Assembly: GCF_031846185.1 (NCBI RefSeq)
Contig: NZ_JAVRIF010000003.1
Location: 124,001-188,000 of the forward strand
From: Thalassotalea_H castellviae
GTDB lineage: Bacteria; Pseudomonadota; Gammaproteobacteria; Enterobacterales; Alteromonadaceae
Reading direction: 5' to 3'
DNA length: 64,000 nucleotides
Below the pieces are notes generated by a model. That model saw only the letters and a list, made by a program, of their open reading frames with translations, was not told the origin of the DNA and did not search any database. The position numbers and the translations under genes were made by a program. This document shows, piece by piece, positions 27,472 to 37,605 of this stretch (positions within the stretch are counted from its first letter, which is position 1; every line of letters starts with the position of its first letter).

Positions 27472-28803
27472 TTATTGGCGTTGTTGAATAAAATCTCGAT
27501 ACGCATAGCCACTGGCTTTTATGGTTCTTTTTTGACTGTGATAATCCACATAGACAATCCCAAATCGTTTTAAGTAACCTTCAGCCCATTCAAAATTATC
27601 CATCAAACTCCAAGCAAAATACCCTTTTATATCAACGCCTTGCTCGATTGCTTGATGGACTGCATTTAAATGACTGTGATAATAGCTAATTCTAGTCTGA
27701 TCGTTTACTTCGTTATCAATCAATTCATCAGGCATTGCTGCACCATTTTCGGTGATATATATCTCTGGTAAGTCATATCGGTTATTAAGATCGACTAATA
27801 AATCGGTAAAGCCTTGCGGATAAACTTCCCATCCCATATCAGTTAAAGGTACATCATCTAAATTGATTTGCGAAAATATTTCTTGATTATCAGCTTGGTA
27901 TACTGCTCTGGTATAATAATTTACCCCTAAAAAGTCAATGGGATGAGCGATTATCTGCAGATCACCTGCTTGAATTTCTGGTTGTGCAATTGCAGGTAAA
28001 CTTGCCAGAATATCGGGATATTGAGCGTCAATAATCGGCTTTATATACCATTGATTAAAGTAATCATCGGCGTACTTTGCAGCTGCAATATCATCGGTAT
28101 GGTTAGTATTGGGGTAACAAGGCGTGAAATTTAACACAATACCATTTTGTGTGTTTGGACTAAGTTTGGTTAATGATTGCATGGCTAAGCCATGAGCAAG
28201 TAATAGGTGATGTGCCGCTTTTTTCCCGTATTCTTTGCCTTTAATCCCTGGTGCATGAATACCAATTTCGTAACCTAGATAAGCGCTACAAAAGGGTTCG
28301 TTTAACGTTGCGTAAGAATAAACACGATCACCAAAAGCTTTAATAACCAGTTCGGCGTATTTTTTGAATTTATAAGCGGTTGCTCTGTTGAGCCAGCCGC
28401 CTTCGTCTTCTAAATACTGAGGTAAGTCCCAATGGTAAAGCGTTACAAATGCTTTGATATTTTTCGTTTGTAACGCATCAAGCAATTTTATATAGAAGTT
28501 GAGGCCGTCTTGATTTGGGCTACCATCTTGATTCATCACTCTGCCCCAAGAAACAGATAAACGATAAGCATCAACGCCTAAAGCACTTATCATCTCAATA
28601 TCTTGTTGCCAAAGATGGTAATGATCACAAGCAACTTCACCATGCGATTTATCTGCAATAGCATTTTCCGTGCGACAAAAAGTATCCCAGATACAAGGTA
28701 AACGGTGATCAGCACCGCCTTCTATTTGGAAAGAAGCAGTGGCAACGCCTAACGTGAATTGTTTCGACAGTAAACGCGAATTTTTAGGTAGAGTAATTTT
28801 CAT
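27472..28803 (-). CDS. GH1 beta-glucosidase
   Basis: A 443-residue GH1 enzyme, the usual bacterial length. The N-terminal signature FTLGVATASFQIEGG (about residues 16-30), acid/base Glu169 in TLNEPF and nucleophile Glu352 in ITENGAA are all present. No signal peptide, so it acts in the cytosol and hydrolyses imported beta-gluco-oligosaccharides to glucose. First gene of a two-gene operon with the GPH importer, with two LacI-type operators 32-78 bases before its start. Confidence 0.95.
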   Translation of the reverse strand: MKITLPKNSRLLSKQFTLGVATASFQIEGGADHRLPCIWDTFCRTENAIADKSHGEVACDHYHLWQQDIEMISALGVDAYRLSVSWGRVMNQDGSPNQDGLNFYIKLLDALQTKNIKAFVTLYHWDLPQYLEDEGGWLNRATAYKFKKYAELVIKAFGDRVYSYATLNEPFCSAYLGYEIGIHAPGIKGKEYGKKAAHHLLLAHGLAMQSLTKLSPNTQNGIVLNFTPCYPNTNHTDDIAAAKYADDYFNQWYIKPIIDAQYPDILASLPAIAQPEIQAGDLQIIAHPIDFLGVNYYTRAVYQADNQEIFSQINLDDVPLTDMGWEVYPQGFTDLLVDLNNRYDLPEIYITENGAAMPDELIDNEVNDQTRISYYHSHLNAVHQAIEQGVDIKGYFAWSLMDNFEWAEGYLKRFGIVYVDYHSQKRTIKASGYAYRDFIQQRQ

Positions 28804-28834
28804 AGTAGGCTTTATTATTAATATAATCGATTGT

Positions 28835-28848
28835 TGGTAGCGCTTCCA
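28835..28848. promoter_or_regulatory. LacI-type operator, GH1 promoter (proximal)
   Basis: TGGTAGCGCTTCCA, one mismatch from the perfect palindrome, 32 bases before the GH1 start. On the minus strand it is followed by a -10-like TATATT, so it probably overlaps the -35 region. Confidence 0.75.
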
Positions 28849-28867
28849 AAATAACGCACTTGCTTTC

Positions 28868-28881
28868 TGGAAGCGCTTTCA
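28868..28881. promoter_or_regulatory. LacI-type operator, GH1 promoter (distal)
   Basis: TGGAAGCGCTTTCA, one mismatch from the palindrome, 33 bases centre to centre (about three helical turns) from the proximal site. Confidence 0.75.
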
Positions 28882-29025
28882 ATTTAGCTTGGTTAAGTTA
28901 AAAGGTCAACACCTTTCAAAAGAATAAGAACGTTTCTTAATGGGACAATGCATGATTTTTTAATTTTTTCGTTATATCATCAAATGAATATGTACTGATC
29001 ATTAACAGCTAAAGATACTCTTTCC

Positions 29026-32000
29026 ATGGCATTAGCGGGCAAAAATCAAGTAGTTACACGTTATAAGCTTTCAATAATAGGCGTGTTTATCGCAATAATG
29101 CTCGTAGCATTAATATTGGCAAGTTTTCGATATTATGGTGAATTACGCTCTATGGAGCAAAATGAGCTAACTGACTTAATTAGTCAAACCAATGATATAA
29201 ATCGTCAATTTAATCAGGCAGCAAGTTCAGTGCAGGCGATCCAAGATTATGCCAATCATACTATTAACTTTCCCGAAGAAGTGCCGTTGAAATTGCCTTT
29301 GTTTGTGCAAGAAAATGAGCGATTTTATTTACAAAAATCTCGTCACGATATTCTTAAATATCGACAAGAACTGAGTGTAAATATAACGGGAATTGGCGAT
29401 ATCAGTGAGATAAAAGACACGTTTGAGAATGAATTAGCGATGGCTCATTCTTTAACTCCTGCGTTTATGGCGGCGCAAAATGCGATCGAAACAGCTAATT
29501 GGTTTTATTATGTTTCTGAGAACCAATTTGTCAGCATTTACCCTTGGGTAAATAGAAATAATTGGCAATATTCTAATAACTTGATTGAAAATGAGCATGT
29601 ACAAAGATTAAGAAACACCACTAGCAATTTTGACGGATTGCTTTGGTCAGCACCTTACATTGGTACCTCAAGCAAAAGTTTATATACCGCGGTAGGGGGG
29701 CCGGTATTTTTTCAGGATAAATATATCGGTGCAGTGATTATCAATATCGATTTATCAAGACTTCATCAAAAAGTCCTGTTAGACATTAAAGAAAATGAAA
29801 CCTATGTTCTTATTAATAATAAAGGACAAGTTTTATTGAATCGCTCGAAACATGGAGAGCCGCTTAAAAAGCAAGTTTCTTGGAAAAATACCCTACCTGA
29901 GTCATTAGCTAATTTGACGCTTGAAAATATTCACAACTTACCTGCATCTTCTCAGTTTAACGCTTTACTTGTTCAAAAAGCCGAGTTAGCGATTGATGGT
30001 TGGTTATTATTAAAATATAAACCTTTTCAAGCGTTTACTAATCCAATCTTTGAAAGATTTATGGGTTTGTTTTTCTTATTGTTTTTTGGCCAAATAGTGT
30101 TGTTAGCTGTGGTCTATACCGTGACGAGTAAAACCTTTATTAAACCTACTCAGCAATTTATTAGTCATATTGCTTATAGTGCAAAAGGTGATCATGGCAA
30201 AATTAAACCACCTAGTGGTTGGCTACATTGGTTTAATTTAGTAGGAGATATTTTCAGTCAAAACAGAAGCTTAATGCAGCAGCTCAAAGAGCAAAATAAT
30301 ATTTTAGACAGTAAAGTCAATGATAAGACACAAGCGCTGCTAGAAAAAAGTAAACAACATCAGCATGATTATGCCATTTTGCATTCGGTGATGGATGCGA
30401 TCCCAGATTATTTAATTTTCAATGATCCCCATGGATTATTAATTGGTTGTAATTTAGCGTTTGAAACTTTTATAGGAAAAAAAGAACACGCTATTTTAGG
30501 TCGTCAAGCAGGGGGATTAATTCCTAATGAGCTAGGTACTGCCTTATTAGAAGCCGCAAATAAAAGCAAAACGCAGACTAAGCATGCTCAAGGTATTTTT
30601 CAGGTAATTGAAACGGTTGATAATACGTATGAATTATTTACTTCTGAGTTTTTTGATCAAGAACAACAAGTGCTTGGCACCATCATTATTATTCGAGACG
30701 TAACGGAACAATATGCTATTAATGCTGCGTTAGCGGCGGCTAAAGAACAAGCAGAATTAGCTAACCAAACGAAGAGTCAGTTTTTGGCGAATATGAGTCA
30801 TGAAATTAGAACTCCGATCAATGCGATTCAAGGCATGCATTCGTTACTAGAAAAAACGCCTATTTCTAATCAACAACGCAAACACTTAGCTAGTGCTCAA
30901 AATGCTTCCGGAGCATTATTGCATTTAATTGATGAGTTACTCGATTTAGCTAAGATTGAATCGGGCAATATGTCGATTATGAAAGCAGAATGCCGCTTAG
31001 ACCGCATTGTTAGTCAAGCGATTAACTTAAATATTGGCAATGCGAATAATAAAGGCATCGAGCTTATCGTTACAATTGAGTCAAATGTACCTGTGATAGC
31101 CATCACCGATGAAATGCGTTTAGTACAAGTACTTAGTAACTTATTGAATAACGCAATAAAATTCACTCATGAGGGAAGCGTTACAATTCACTTAGCCGTG
31201 ATCGCTATTAGTGATATTGATACTTTAGTGAGGTTTCGCATAATCGATACGGGCATAGGAATAGCTAAAGAAAAACAAAGTCATTTATTTGAAGCATTTA
31301 TGCAGGCAGATGAATCGATGACACGCGAATATGGTGGCTCAGGACTTGGTTTATCCATTTGTCAGCGTATTATTAATTTGCTAGGCGGAGAAATTAAGAT
31401 TATTAGTGAAGAAGGCGTAGGAACTGAATTTAACTTTGTCTTACCCCTGAAAATTAATAATGATAACCCTTATGCGAAATATAATAAAAATGTACAAATA
31501 TTTTGTTTAGATTATCAATTGCCGGCATCGTTTAATGCGCTTATTGAAGATTATGAATTTCAATATCATCTATTATCATCCCCTGATGATATTAATCATT
31601 ACTCAGCATTAAAACTGAATATATTGTTTATTGATGCGAATGAAGTAGATGAACACTTATGTAATGTACTTGTTGAGCAGCTTTGTCATGCTGAAACACT
31701 TAACTCACAGGAAAAAAAGACACAAGATCAAGACAAAGAAAAACAATGCATGTTGGCAGTTTGTCTACCCGATCAGAGCCAAGATTACAGTGTTTCGTTT
31801 GAATACTTAGATAAATACCAATTACCTTATATAGTTTGTGAAGCGCCGCTATCACGTAATGATTTATTTAATGTTATTGATTCGAGCTCAGGCGCCAATC
31901 GGCAAAAAGTTGAGCCTATTCAACATGGCAGCTCCTCAGAAATCATCACTGAGGTAGCGCCGCAAAATTTAGCGAATGTAAGTATTTTATTAGTAGAAGA

Positions 32001-32343
32001 TAACTTAGTAAATCAGTTGGTTGCTAAAGAATTATTAAAGAGCATGCAAGCTGAAATCACTGTGGTTGAAAACGGTCAATTGGCGATAGAAAGCCTTGAA
32101 AAATCATCCTTTGATGTTGTGCTAATGGATATACAAATGCCGGTAATGGATGGTTTAACGGCAACTAAAATCGTGCGTAAAAACGAAAAATTTAAAGACT
32201 TACCCATTATTGCAATGACGGCACATGCGCGCCAAGAAGATATCGAAAATAGTTTAGCCGCAGGCATGAACTTACATATTGCCAAACCTGTGAACGCTGA
32301 ATTACTGTTAAGTAGTATATTAAAAGTGTTAAAGAAAGCCTAA
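29026..32343 (+). CDS. Hybrid sensor histidine kinase with Cache, PAS and receiver domains
   Basis: A 1105-residue membrane sensor kinase: TM1 (about residues 15-37), a periplasmic double-Cache-like sensor (about 40-335), TM2 (about 343-366), a PAS domain (about 455-565), HisKA with phospho-accepting His592 in MSHEIRTP, HATPase (N box LLNNAIKF, G box GGSGLGLSIC, about 690-815), a degenerate receiver-like segment (about 825-950) and a good C-terminal receiver with Asp1035 in VLMDIQMP. No Hpt domain or partner regulator is encoded beside it. Divergent from GH1, so a role in sensing glucans is possible but unproven. Confidence 0.9.
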   Translation: MALAGKNQVVTRYKLSIIGVFIAIMLVALILASFRYYGELRSMEQNELTDLISQTNDINRQFNQAASSVQAIQDYANHTINFPEEVPLKLPLFVQENERFYLQKSRHDILKYRQELSVNITGIGDISEIKDTFENELAMAHSLTPAFMAAQNAIETANWFYYVSENQFVSIYPWVNRNNWQYSNNLIENEHVQRLRNTTSNFDGLLWSAPYIGTSSKSLYTAVGGPVFFQDKYIGAVIINIDLSRLHQKVLLDIKENETYVLINNKGQVLLNRSKHGEPLKKQVSWKNTLPESLANLTLENIHNLPASSQFNALLVQKAELAIDGWLLLKYKPFQAFTNPIFERFMGLFFLLFFGQIVLLAVVYTVTSKTFIKPTQQFISHIAYSAKGDHGKIKPPSGWLHWFNLVGDIFSQNRSLMQQLKEQNNILDSKVNDKTQALLEKSKQHQHDYAILHSVMDAIPDYLIFNDPHGLLIGCNLAFETFIGKKEHAILGRQAGGLIPNELGTALLEAANKSKTQTKHAQGIFQVIETVDNTYELFTSEFFDQEQQVLGTIIIIRDVTEQYAINAALAAAKEQAELANQTKSQFLANMSHEIRTPINAIQGMHSLLEKTPISNQQRKHLASAQNASGALLHLIDELLDLAKIESGNMSIMKAECRLDRIVSQAINLNIGNANNKGIELIVTIESNVPVIAITDEMRLVQVLSNLLNNAIKFTHEGSVTIHLAVIAISDIDTLVRFRIIDTGIGIAKEKQSHLFEAFMQADESMTREYGGSGLGLSICQRIINLLGGEIKIISEEGVGTEFNFVLPLKINNDNPYAKYNKNVQIFCLDYQLPASFNALIEDYEFQYHLLSSPDDINHYSALKLNILFIDANEVDEHLCNVLVEQLCHAETLNSQEKKTQDQDKEKQCMLAVCLPDQSQDYSVSFEYLDKYQLPYIVCEAPLSRNDLFNVIDSSSGANRQKVEPIQHGSSSEIITEVAPQNLANVSILLVEDNLVNQLVAKELLKSMQAEITVVENGQLAIESLEKSSFDVVLMDIQMPVMDGLTATKIVRKNEKFKDLPIIAMTAHARQEDIENSLAAGMNLHIAKPVNAELLLSSILKVLKKA

Positions 32344-32466
32344 TGACTTACTCTTTCTCTTAACGTTTATGCTCATTAAACTATCGGGAACATAGTGCCA
32401 GCCCACAATTGATTGGTTGTATCGAAGACAGGCTAATAAGCTAGGGTGAGTGACCTATTACCATGA

Positions 32467-32922
32467 TTATTTGGGTTGTGTTGAAATTTGCTCGGTAATT
32501 TTTTCAAGTTTCCTAAAAGTCTCGTTTAATGTTGCACGTTCTTGAGAGTTTAATACTGACAGTATCTCTTGCTCTCGTGCTTTTACCAGAGGGGCCAGTT
32601 GATTAAAGAGTGTTTGACCTTTTTCGGTGAGTGTCAATAAAGTTGAACGTTTATCTTTAGTATTACTCACTTTTTCTAAGAGTTTGCTCTGGACTAATTT
32701 TTTAATTGCTCGACTGGTTGGCATTTTTTCAAGATTGGTTTTATTTCCTATTTCTTTTGCATTGAGTGAACTTTCATTCGCTAGAATAGCTAAGACACGC
32801 CACTCTTGTTTCGATAAATTAAATTCTCCTAGGTATATTTCAGCAATTGAATCACTGATCATCGCTTGTAATTTTGCTAATTGATAAGGAAAAAATTGCG
32901 TCAAATTAAGTAGGTTATTCAT
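32467..32922 (-). CDS. MarR-family transcriptional regulator
   Basis: A 151-residue winged-helix regulator. The recognition region LNAKEIGNKTNLEKMPTSRA (about residues 53-72) and the wing KRSTLLTLTEKG (about 94-105) match MarR. It has no Cys-based or other obvious sensing motif. Not in an operon: the hybrid kinase gene is convergent, and the pullulanase gene behind it is separated by a terminator. Target genes and ligand are unknown. Confidence 0.9.
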   Translation of the reverse strand: MNNLLNLTQFFPYQLAKLQAMISDSIAEIYLGEFNLSKQEWRVLAILANESSLNAKEIGNKTNLEKMPTSRAIKKLVQSKLLEKVSNTKDKRSTLLTLTEKGQTLFNQLAPLVKAREQEILSVLNSQERATLNETFRKLEKITEQISTQPK

Positions 32923-33053
32923 AGCTGAACATCAGTTATAGGCGTGAATCGATTTTGATAATGGTTATGATTATATCGGTTGTGATTGGGCAAGCAACTT
33001 GTATGGATAAATAGTTATTGGCACTTTGGCTGTCTAGGCTAAAAAAAGGCAAA

Positions 33054-33086
33054 AAAAACAGGCCTGGGAGAGCATGGCCTGTTTTT
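33054..33086 (-). terminator. Intrinsic terminator of the pullulanase operon
   Basis: An 11-base stem (33054-33064 with 33076-33086) with GGCC core and A/T-rich flanks; bidirectional in form. It lies 147 bases past the pullulanase stop, in the 310-base gap before the MarR gene, which holds nothing else recognisable. Confidence 0.85.
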
Positions 33087-33232
33087 AAATTCGAGTTATC
33101 TAGTTAACGTGTTTAAGTTAAATTGTTCACTTAAATCGGTTAAATGAATAATGTAAGCTCATTATAACTCGTGTTATTAAGCTTTGTGGTCAAACAAAGC
33201 TGTAATAAGTTTAGCAGAGATTTCACATAACA

Positions 33233-36200
33233 TTATTGGCTAAAGCTGATTTTAGGATAGCCAACTTGATCCGCATCTAAAATAAAGGTTACTGTCACCG
33301 TTGATGGTACCGGCAACTGAACATTCCCTCCCGTGGTAGATAAGGTTAACGCTTGTGCTTCGAGTAAAGTTTCATTTACGCCATAGGCGATAGAAAAATC
33401 TTCATTCGCTATTTTAAATTCATGATCGGCAGCTTCTACATCAACCATTGCATGATACAAACCGTTGCCTTGGTAAACGAAAGGTGTATTTATACCCCAA
33501 TTGTTCATGCTGCCACGTAAATAAAATGTTGTCCCCGCGAACGGCTCTATTGCTCTAATGGTTAACCGTGGCGAATTTACATTGTTCGCATCTAAAACAA
33601 ACACTAACTCTTGCTCAGCGGTTAAAGATAACGATAAGTTGTCGTTGGATCCTGGTGTTAACTCAAACGTAGTGCCAACAGTTGCATTGATACTGCCACC
33701 TAAATTTGGTCCACCGGTTCCTCCCCAATCGGCATCTGCAACTTTCAATGAATGATCCCCTGCTGCAATTACATAACTACCTCGATAAATACCATTTCCG
33801 GCATACGTTAACGGTCGGTTAGTTCCCCAGTCGGCCATTAAACCTCTTAAATATACGGTTGACTCTCCATAAGGCGCTGGAATGGCATTAGGATCATCTG
33901 GTGTGATCATCAAGGTTGGGTTATCAGCATTACTGGCATCTAATTCAAATATATAAGTGCCGTCAGCAATTAAATTTAAGTAAAGGTTATTACCACCATT
34001 GGTTAAGTTTGCTGATTGACCAATAGGCATAGAAAAACCACCACCAATATTAGCGTGTGAAAAGTTCTCACCAGCAATTTTAAACTCGTAGTTACCGGCT
34101 AATAAGCTCACTTCAAGTTGGTATTTATCATCGCCAACGTATGTGAAGGCATCGGAAGTATCCCAAGCATTCATGCCTCCACGTAAGTAAAGGGTATTTT
34201 CACTGTACGGTGGACGCGCCGATAAACCATAGCCTTGTGTTGCCCCTTGCGGTTTAACAAAAACAGCGGTGGTGTAGGCAGGCACGGTAAAAGTCCCTTG
34301 ATTAAATGAGGCTGTTTGCACCGTATTGTCTATCGAGTTTAATTGCTTGGCATGCAAACTAAAGTCACTTGCTTTGGCAATATAAAATGATTGTTCCTGG
34401 TTACTACCATTAAATAGTACTACGATGGCATCGTGATTTTCATCAATGTCTGTTAAGCCAATACCATCATCTAAGCTCATCACTACTAAGCCTTGGGTTT
34501 GTTCACTGCCGGTATTATGGAACTTGATCCGCGCAGAAATATCTTCAGCACTGTTTAACCTAAATAGCTTGCTTGTTGCCCTGATATTAATAAACTCTTT
34601 AAACACTTCACTACTAAATTGAATGTCTTGTGAGGCAATTGCACTGTTTGGATTAGCACTAATTCCACTAATAACAGCCCATTTGTTTTCATTGTCTTGT
34701 GCTAAAGGTAAACCGATATTCCAGTTACTTTCCAATTGAGTAAAATCTACTCGGTTAAACCAGTCGCCAGCGTCGTAAGTGTTTCTATCCATAGATTTCG
34801 AACGAATTAAGTCTGAACCCATATGTAAAAAAGGGATCCCCTGACTTAACAGTGGTAAAGACAAAGAGATATTATGAATGCGAACTCTATCTGATAAGCT
34901 TAAATCGCTAGGCAAGTTGTATTGCAGTTGATCCCAAAGCGTTTCGTTATCATGTTTAGAAACGTAATTAACGGTATCAGCTGGGTCGCTACTGTAACCA
35001 GCCGGTTGACCATTCCATTGGTAATCATACGTAGAGAGATAGGCGCCACTGGCTGCCGTAAAGTGATAACTGCCAACATTGCCGACTAAACCAACACGAA
35101 TGGTATCTTGCTCGTTTAAACTGCCGCCACTATTAAATAATGCAGCACTGCGAACGGCGTCACGTTGTCTATCTGAAAATGTGCCAATTTCACTGCCGGC
35201 CATATTCAGTTGTGATGCTTGTTCAAATCTACGGTTATTTACCACTTCACCGAAATTCCAGCCTTCGCCATAAAAATAGGTATCGGCATCGACAGCTCTA
35301 ACCGCTTCTCGTGCATCAATAACCGCTTGCTTAGGAAGGTGGCCCATTAAGTCAAAACGAAATCCATCATAGCCAAAATGTTGAGCAAAACTAACTAATG
35401 AATCACTCATTAATTTTGCCATCATTTTATGCTCTGTCGCGGTATTTTCGCAACAAGTCGAATTTTCTATCATGCCACTAAATTCATTTAATCGCTGATA
35501 ATAACCGGGTACAACTTTATCAAGTACTGATTTGTCATATAAGCCAGAAGAAGCGGTATGGTTATAGACAACATCTAACACTACTCGCAAACCAATTTCA
35601 TGCAATGCTTGGTTCATTGCGCGCATTTCTATGATACGAGCGACGCCATCGGCATTTGATGCATAACTACCTTCTGGTGCAGCAAAATGTTGAGGGTCAT
35701 AACCCCAGTTAAAACCGTCAAAAGCTCGCATCGACTCAACTAAAGCTTGTGCTTGTGTACTACTTGGATCGTAACTATTTAACACGTCGAGGAGCACTGC
35801 ATTGTTATCTTCAACACCACAAACAGGGGCATTGCTATTACGTTGACATAATTGTGCGACAGTATCGGTAACATCTACACGTTGACTTGGCGCTTCTTCA
35901 ATTGAGGCAATATCATTGGCAGGTAAAACATGAAAATGAGTCAAACCGGCATTTTGCAATGATTGAAGGTGCTGCATTGGCGCAGAACTTAATTCAGTAA
36001 AGGCTAAATATTTACCGCGGTTTGCTTCACTGGTACTTTGATCAAGAATACTAAAATCACGAATATGACTTTCATAAATAATGCTATCTTCTGCATCGGT
36101 TACCGTAGGTACAATGTGAGTATCCCAACCGATAGGTTTTAAGTCACTATCATCTAAATTAACAAACTGGGTATAAGCACCATTGGTCGAAAGTCCAACC

Positions 36201-37603
36201 GAATAAGGATCGGTGCTATTCAGGGTTTCTATTTGCCCGGTTAATGGGTGGTAAACTGTTAATTCATAACGATAAAATAAACGGTCAACGTCGTTTTTAT
36301 TGCCGGTATATGACCAAATACCAGTGGCTGAGTCTGGGCTCATCACATGTGAAGCAACGAGTTGTTTAGCGGCATTGTAAATATTTATCTTAACTTGTGA
36401 TGCGGTAGGCGCCCAAACTGATGCGGTAACTTGTTCACCTTGATACTGCAAACCTAATACGGCTTCGTCGGCGTCGTTCGTATTTCGAGTATATAAATAA
36501 TCCAATAGTCGTGGCGTTTGAACGCGAGTAGCATCGAGCAAATTACCTTCAGCATCTAAGGCGACCACTAAAAGTTGCTCTTTGATAAATTGTTTGGCTT
36601 CTTGTTCTAAAAGATCAATTGAAAACCCTTGAAAGCCTGTAAGGTGTGGATTTTCGCTAAAATAATGTTCATTTATTGTTGTTGGGTTTATTGTAACAAA
36701 CGGCAGTGCTGAAAGTGTATGTTGATTTAATTCGGTAACGTTTGCTTCTGCGGCATGATATAAACGATAACTATCGGCATTATTCGCTTCTGTTGACCAT
36801 AGTAAAGCACTGGTATCTAACCAATGCGCTCTGGCACCATCAAGGAAAATAGGGCGTGAAGTAACGGGTGTATACCAAATGTCTGGATAACCGTTAAAAG
36901 TAAAACCTTGTTGTCCATTTTCTGGTTCAAAACGGCTGTTATTATTGCCTAGCGCTTTTTCATTCCCTTTATGAATTATAAAGTTATAGCATTGTGCTTC
37001 TGGCTCAACCGTTAAAATGTAATAACCACCAAAATCAGGGTGTACACCATCTACAGGGTAAGGATCTCCCCAATTAGCAAAATTAGGGCTGTCGGTAGTT
37101 GGGGCTGCATAGTTACCACAACCTTCGCCATTCCACAGATGTAATCCCCAGCCATCATAATTCCCGTCGGTACGATTATAGAAAACAGCAATTTGGTCAC
37201 TGGCTAAATCAAGACCAGTGCTAAGGGTTTTAATGTCTACTTCAGCACTTAGATCGAGAGCAACTAAATCGCGTTTTAACTCAAGTTTTAAGGTGAAATT
37301 ATGGCTCTCGCCAGCGGCAAGTTCATCAATTGCTAAGTTAATATAAGGGATGCCTGAGGTTTCACCGTCGGTATTAAACACTTGATGACTGCTTGCTCGT
37401 ATAAGTACGCGCATTGCGCCTGAAATGCTAGCATCACTGAGGTTCGTGATAGTTACCACTGAGGTATATTGTCGATTAACACGGTCATATACTGGACGGG
37501 AAGAATAATTAAATTCAGTGTCGACGGTTTCTTGCCAATCGGCCTGTACTAGCGTTGATGTTAAGAGCATCAACCCTAGTAGTAAATGGGATATTAGCTT
37601 CAT
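33233..37603 (-). CDS. Secreted pullulanase-type alpha-1,6-glucosidase (GH13) with C-terminal starch-binding-like modules
   Basis: A 1456-residue exported enzyme with a Sec signal (cleavage near VQA, residue 21). An Ig-like N-terminal domain precedes a pullulanase-associated domain (about residues 135-245, YDGWGLHLWNGEGCG), then an N2/CBM48 region (about 370-480, VTASVWAPTASQVKI) and the GH13 barrel. Catalytic residues are Asp751 (GFRFDLMG), Glu780 (YGEGW) and Asp885 (SKHDNE). A C-terminal beta domain (about 1000-1130) follows, then three repeated modules of about 105 residues (from about 1137). It debranches starch, glycogen or pullulan. Second gene of an operon, 2 bases after a PEP-CTERM gene. 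Confidence 0.93.
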   Translation of the reverse strand: MKLISHLLLGLMLLTSTLVQADWQETVDTEFNYSSRPVYDRVNRQYTSVVTITNLSDASISGAMRVLIRASSHQVFNTDGETSGIPYINLAIDELAAGESHNFTLKLELKRDLVALDLSAEVDIKTLSTGLDLASDQIAVFYNRTDGNYDGWGLHLWNGEGCGNYAAPTTDSPNFANWGDPYPVDGVHPDFGGYYILTVEPEAQCYNFIIHKGNEKALGNNNSRFEPENGQQGFTFNGYPDIWYTPVTSRPIFLDGARAHWLDTSALLWSTEANNADSYRLYHAAEANVTELNQHTLSALPFVTINPTTINEHYFSENPHLTGFQGFSIDLLEQEAKQFIKEQLLVVALDAEGNLLDATRVQTPRLLDYLYTRNTNDADEAVLGLQYQGEQVTASVWAPTASQVKINIYNAAKQLVASHVMSPDSATGIWSYTGNKNDVDRLFYRYELTVYHPLTGQIETLNSTDPYSVGLSTNGAYTQFVNLDDSDLKPIGWDTHIVPTVTDAEDSIIYESHIRDFSILDQSTSEANRGKYLAFTELSSAPMQHLQSLQNAGLTHFHVLPANDIASIEEAPSQRVDVTDTVAQLCQRNSNAPVCGVEDNNAVLLDVLNSYDPSSTQAQALVESMRAFDGFNWGYDPQHFAAPEGSYASNADGVARIIEMRAMNQALHEIGLRVVLDVVYNHTASSGLYDKSVLDKVVPGYYQRLNEFSGMIENSTCCENTATEHKMMAKLMSDSLVSFAQHFGYDGFRFDLMGHLPKQAVIDAREAVRAVDADTYFYGEGWNFGEVVNNRRFEQASQLNMAGSEIGTFSDRQRDAVRSAALFNSGGSLNEQDTIRVGLVGNVGSYHFTAASGAYLSTYDYQWNGQPAGYSSDPADTVNYVSKHDNETLWDQLQYNLPSDLSLSDRVRIHNISLSLPLLSQGIPFLHMGSDLIRSKSMDRNTYDAGDWFNRVDFTQLESNWNIGLPLAQDNENKWAVISGISANPNSAIASQDIQFSSEVFKEFINIRATSKLFRLNSAEDISARIKFHNTGSEQTQGLVVMSLDDGIGLTDIDENHDAIVVLFNGSNQEQSFYIAKASDFSLHAKQLNSIDNTVQTASFNQGTFTVPAYTTAVFVKPQGATQGYGLSARPPYSENTLYLRGGMNAWDTSDAFTYVGDDKYQLEVSLLAGNYEFKIAGENFSHANIGGGFSMPIGQSANLTNGGNNLYLNLIADGTYIFELDASNADNPTLMITPDDPNAIPAPYGESTVYLRGLMADWGTNRPLTYAGNGIYRGSYVIAAGDHSLKVADADWGGTGGPNLGGSINATVGTTFELTPGSNDNLSLSLTAEQELVFVLDANNVNSPRLTIRAIEPFAGTTFYLRGSMNNWGINTPFVYQGNGLYHAMVDVEAADHEFKIANEDFSIAYGVNETLLEAQALTLSTTGGNVQLPVPSTVTVTFILDADQVGYPKISFSQ
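33236..34195 (-). repeat. Three C-terminal LYLRGxMNxW modules in the pullulanase gene
   Basis: Three repeats start near residues 1137, 1247 and 1357 with LYLRGGMNAWDTS, VYLRGLMADWGTN and FYLRGSMNNWGIN. Each contains a Y-GNGxY-like strand, an AGxHxFKIAxxxF strand and a LDAxNxxxPxLxI strand. They resemble the X25/CBM-type starch-binding beta-sandwiches of other pullulanases; binding is inferred. Confidence 0.75.
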
Positions 37604-37605
37604 TA

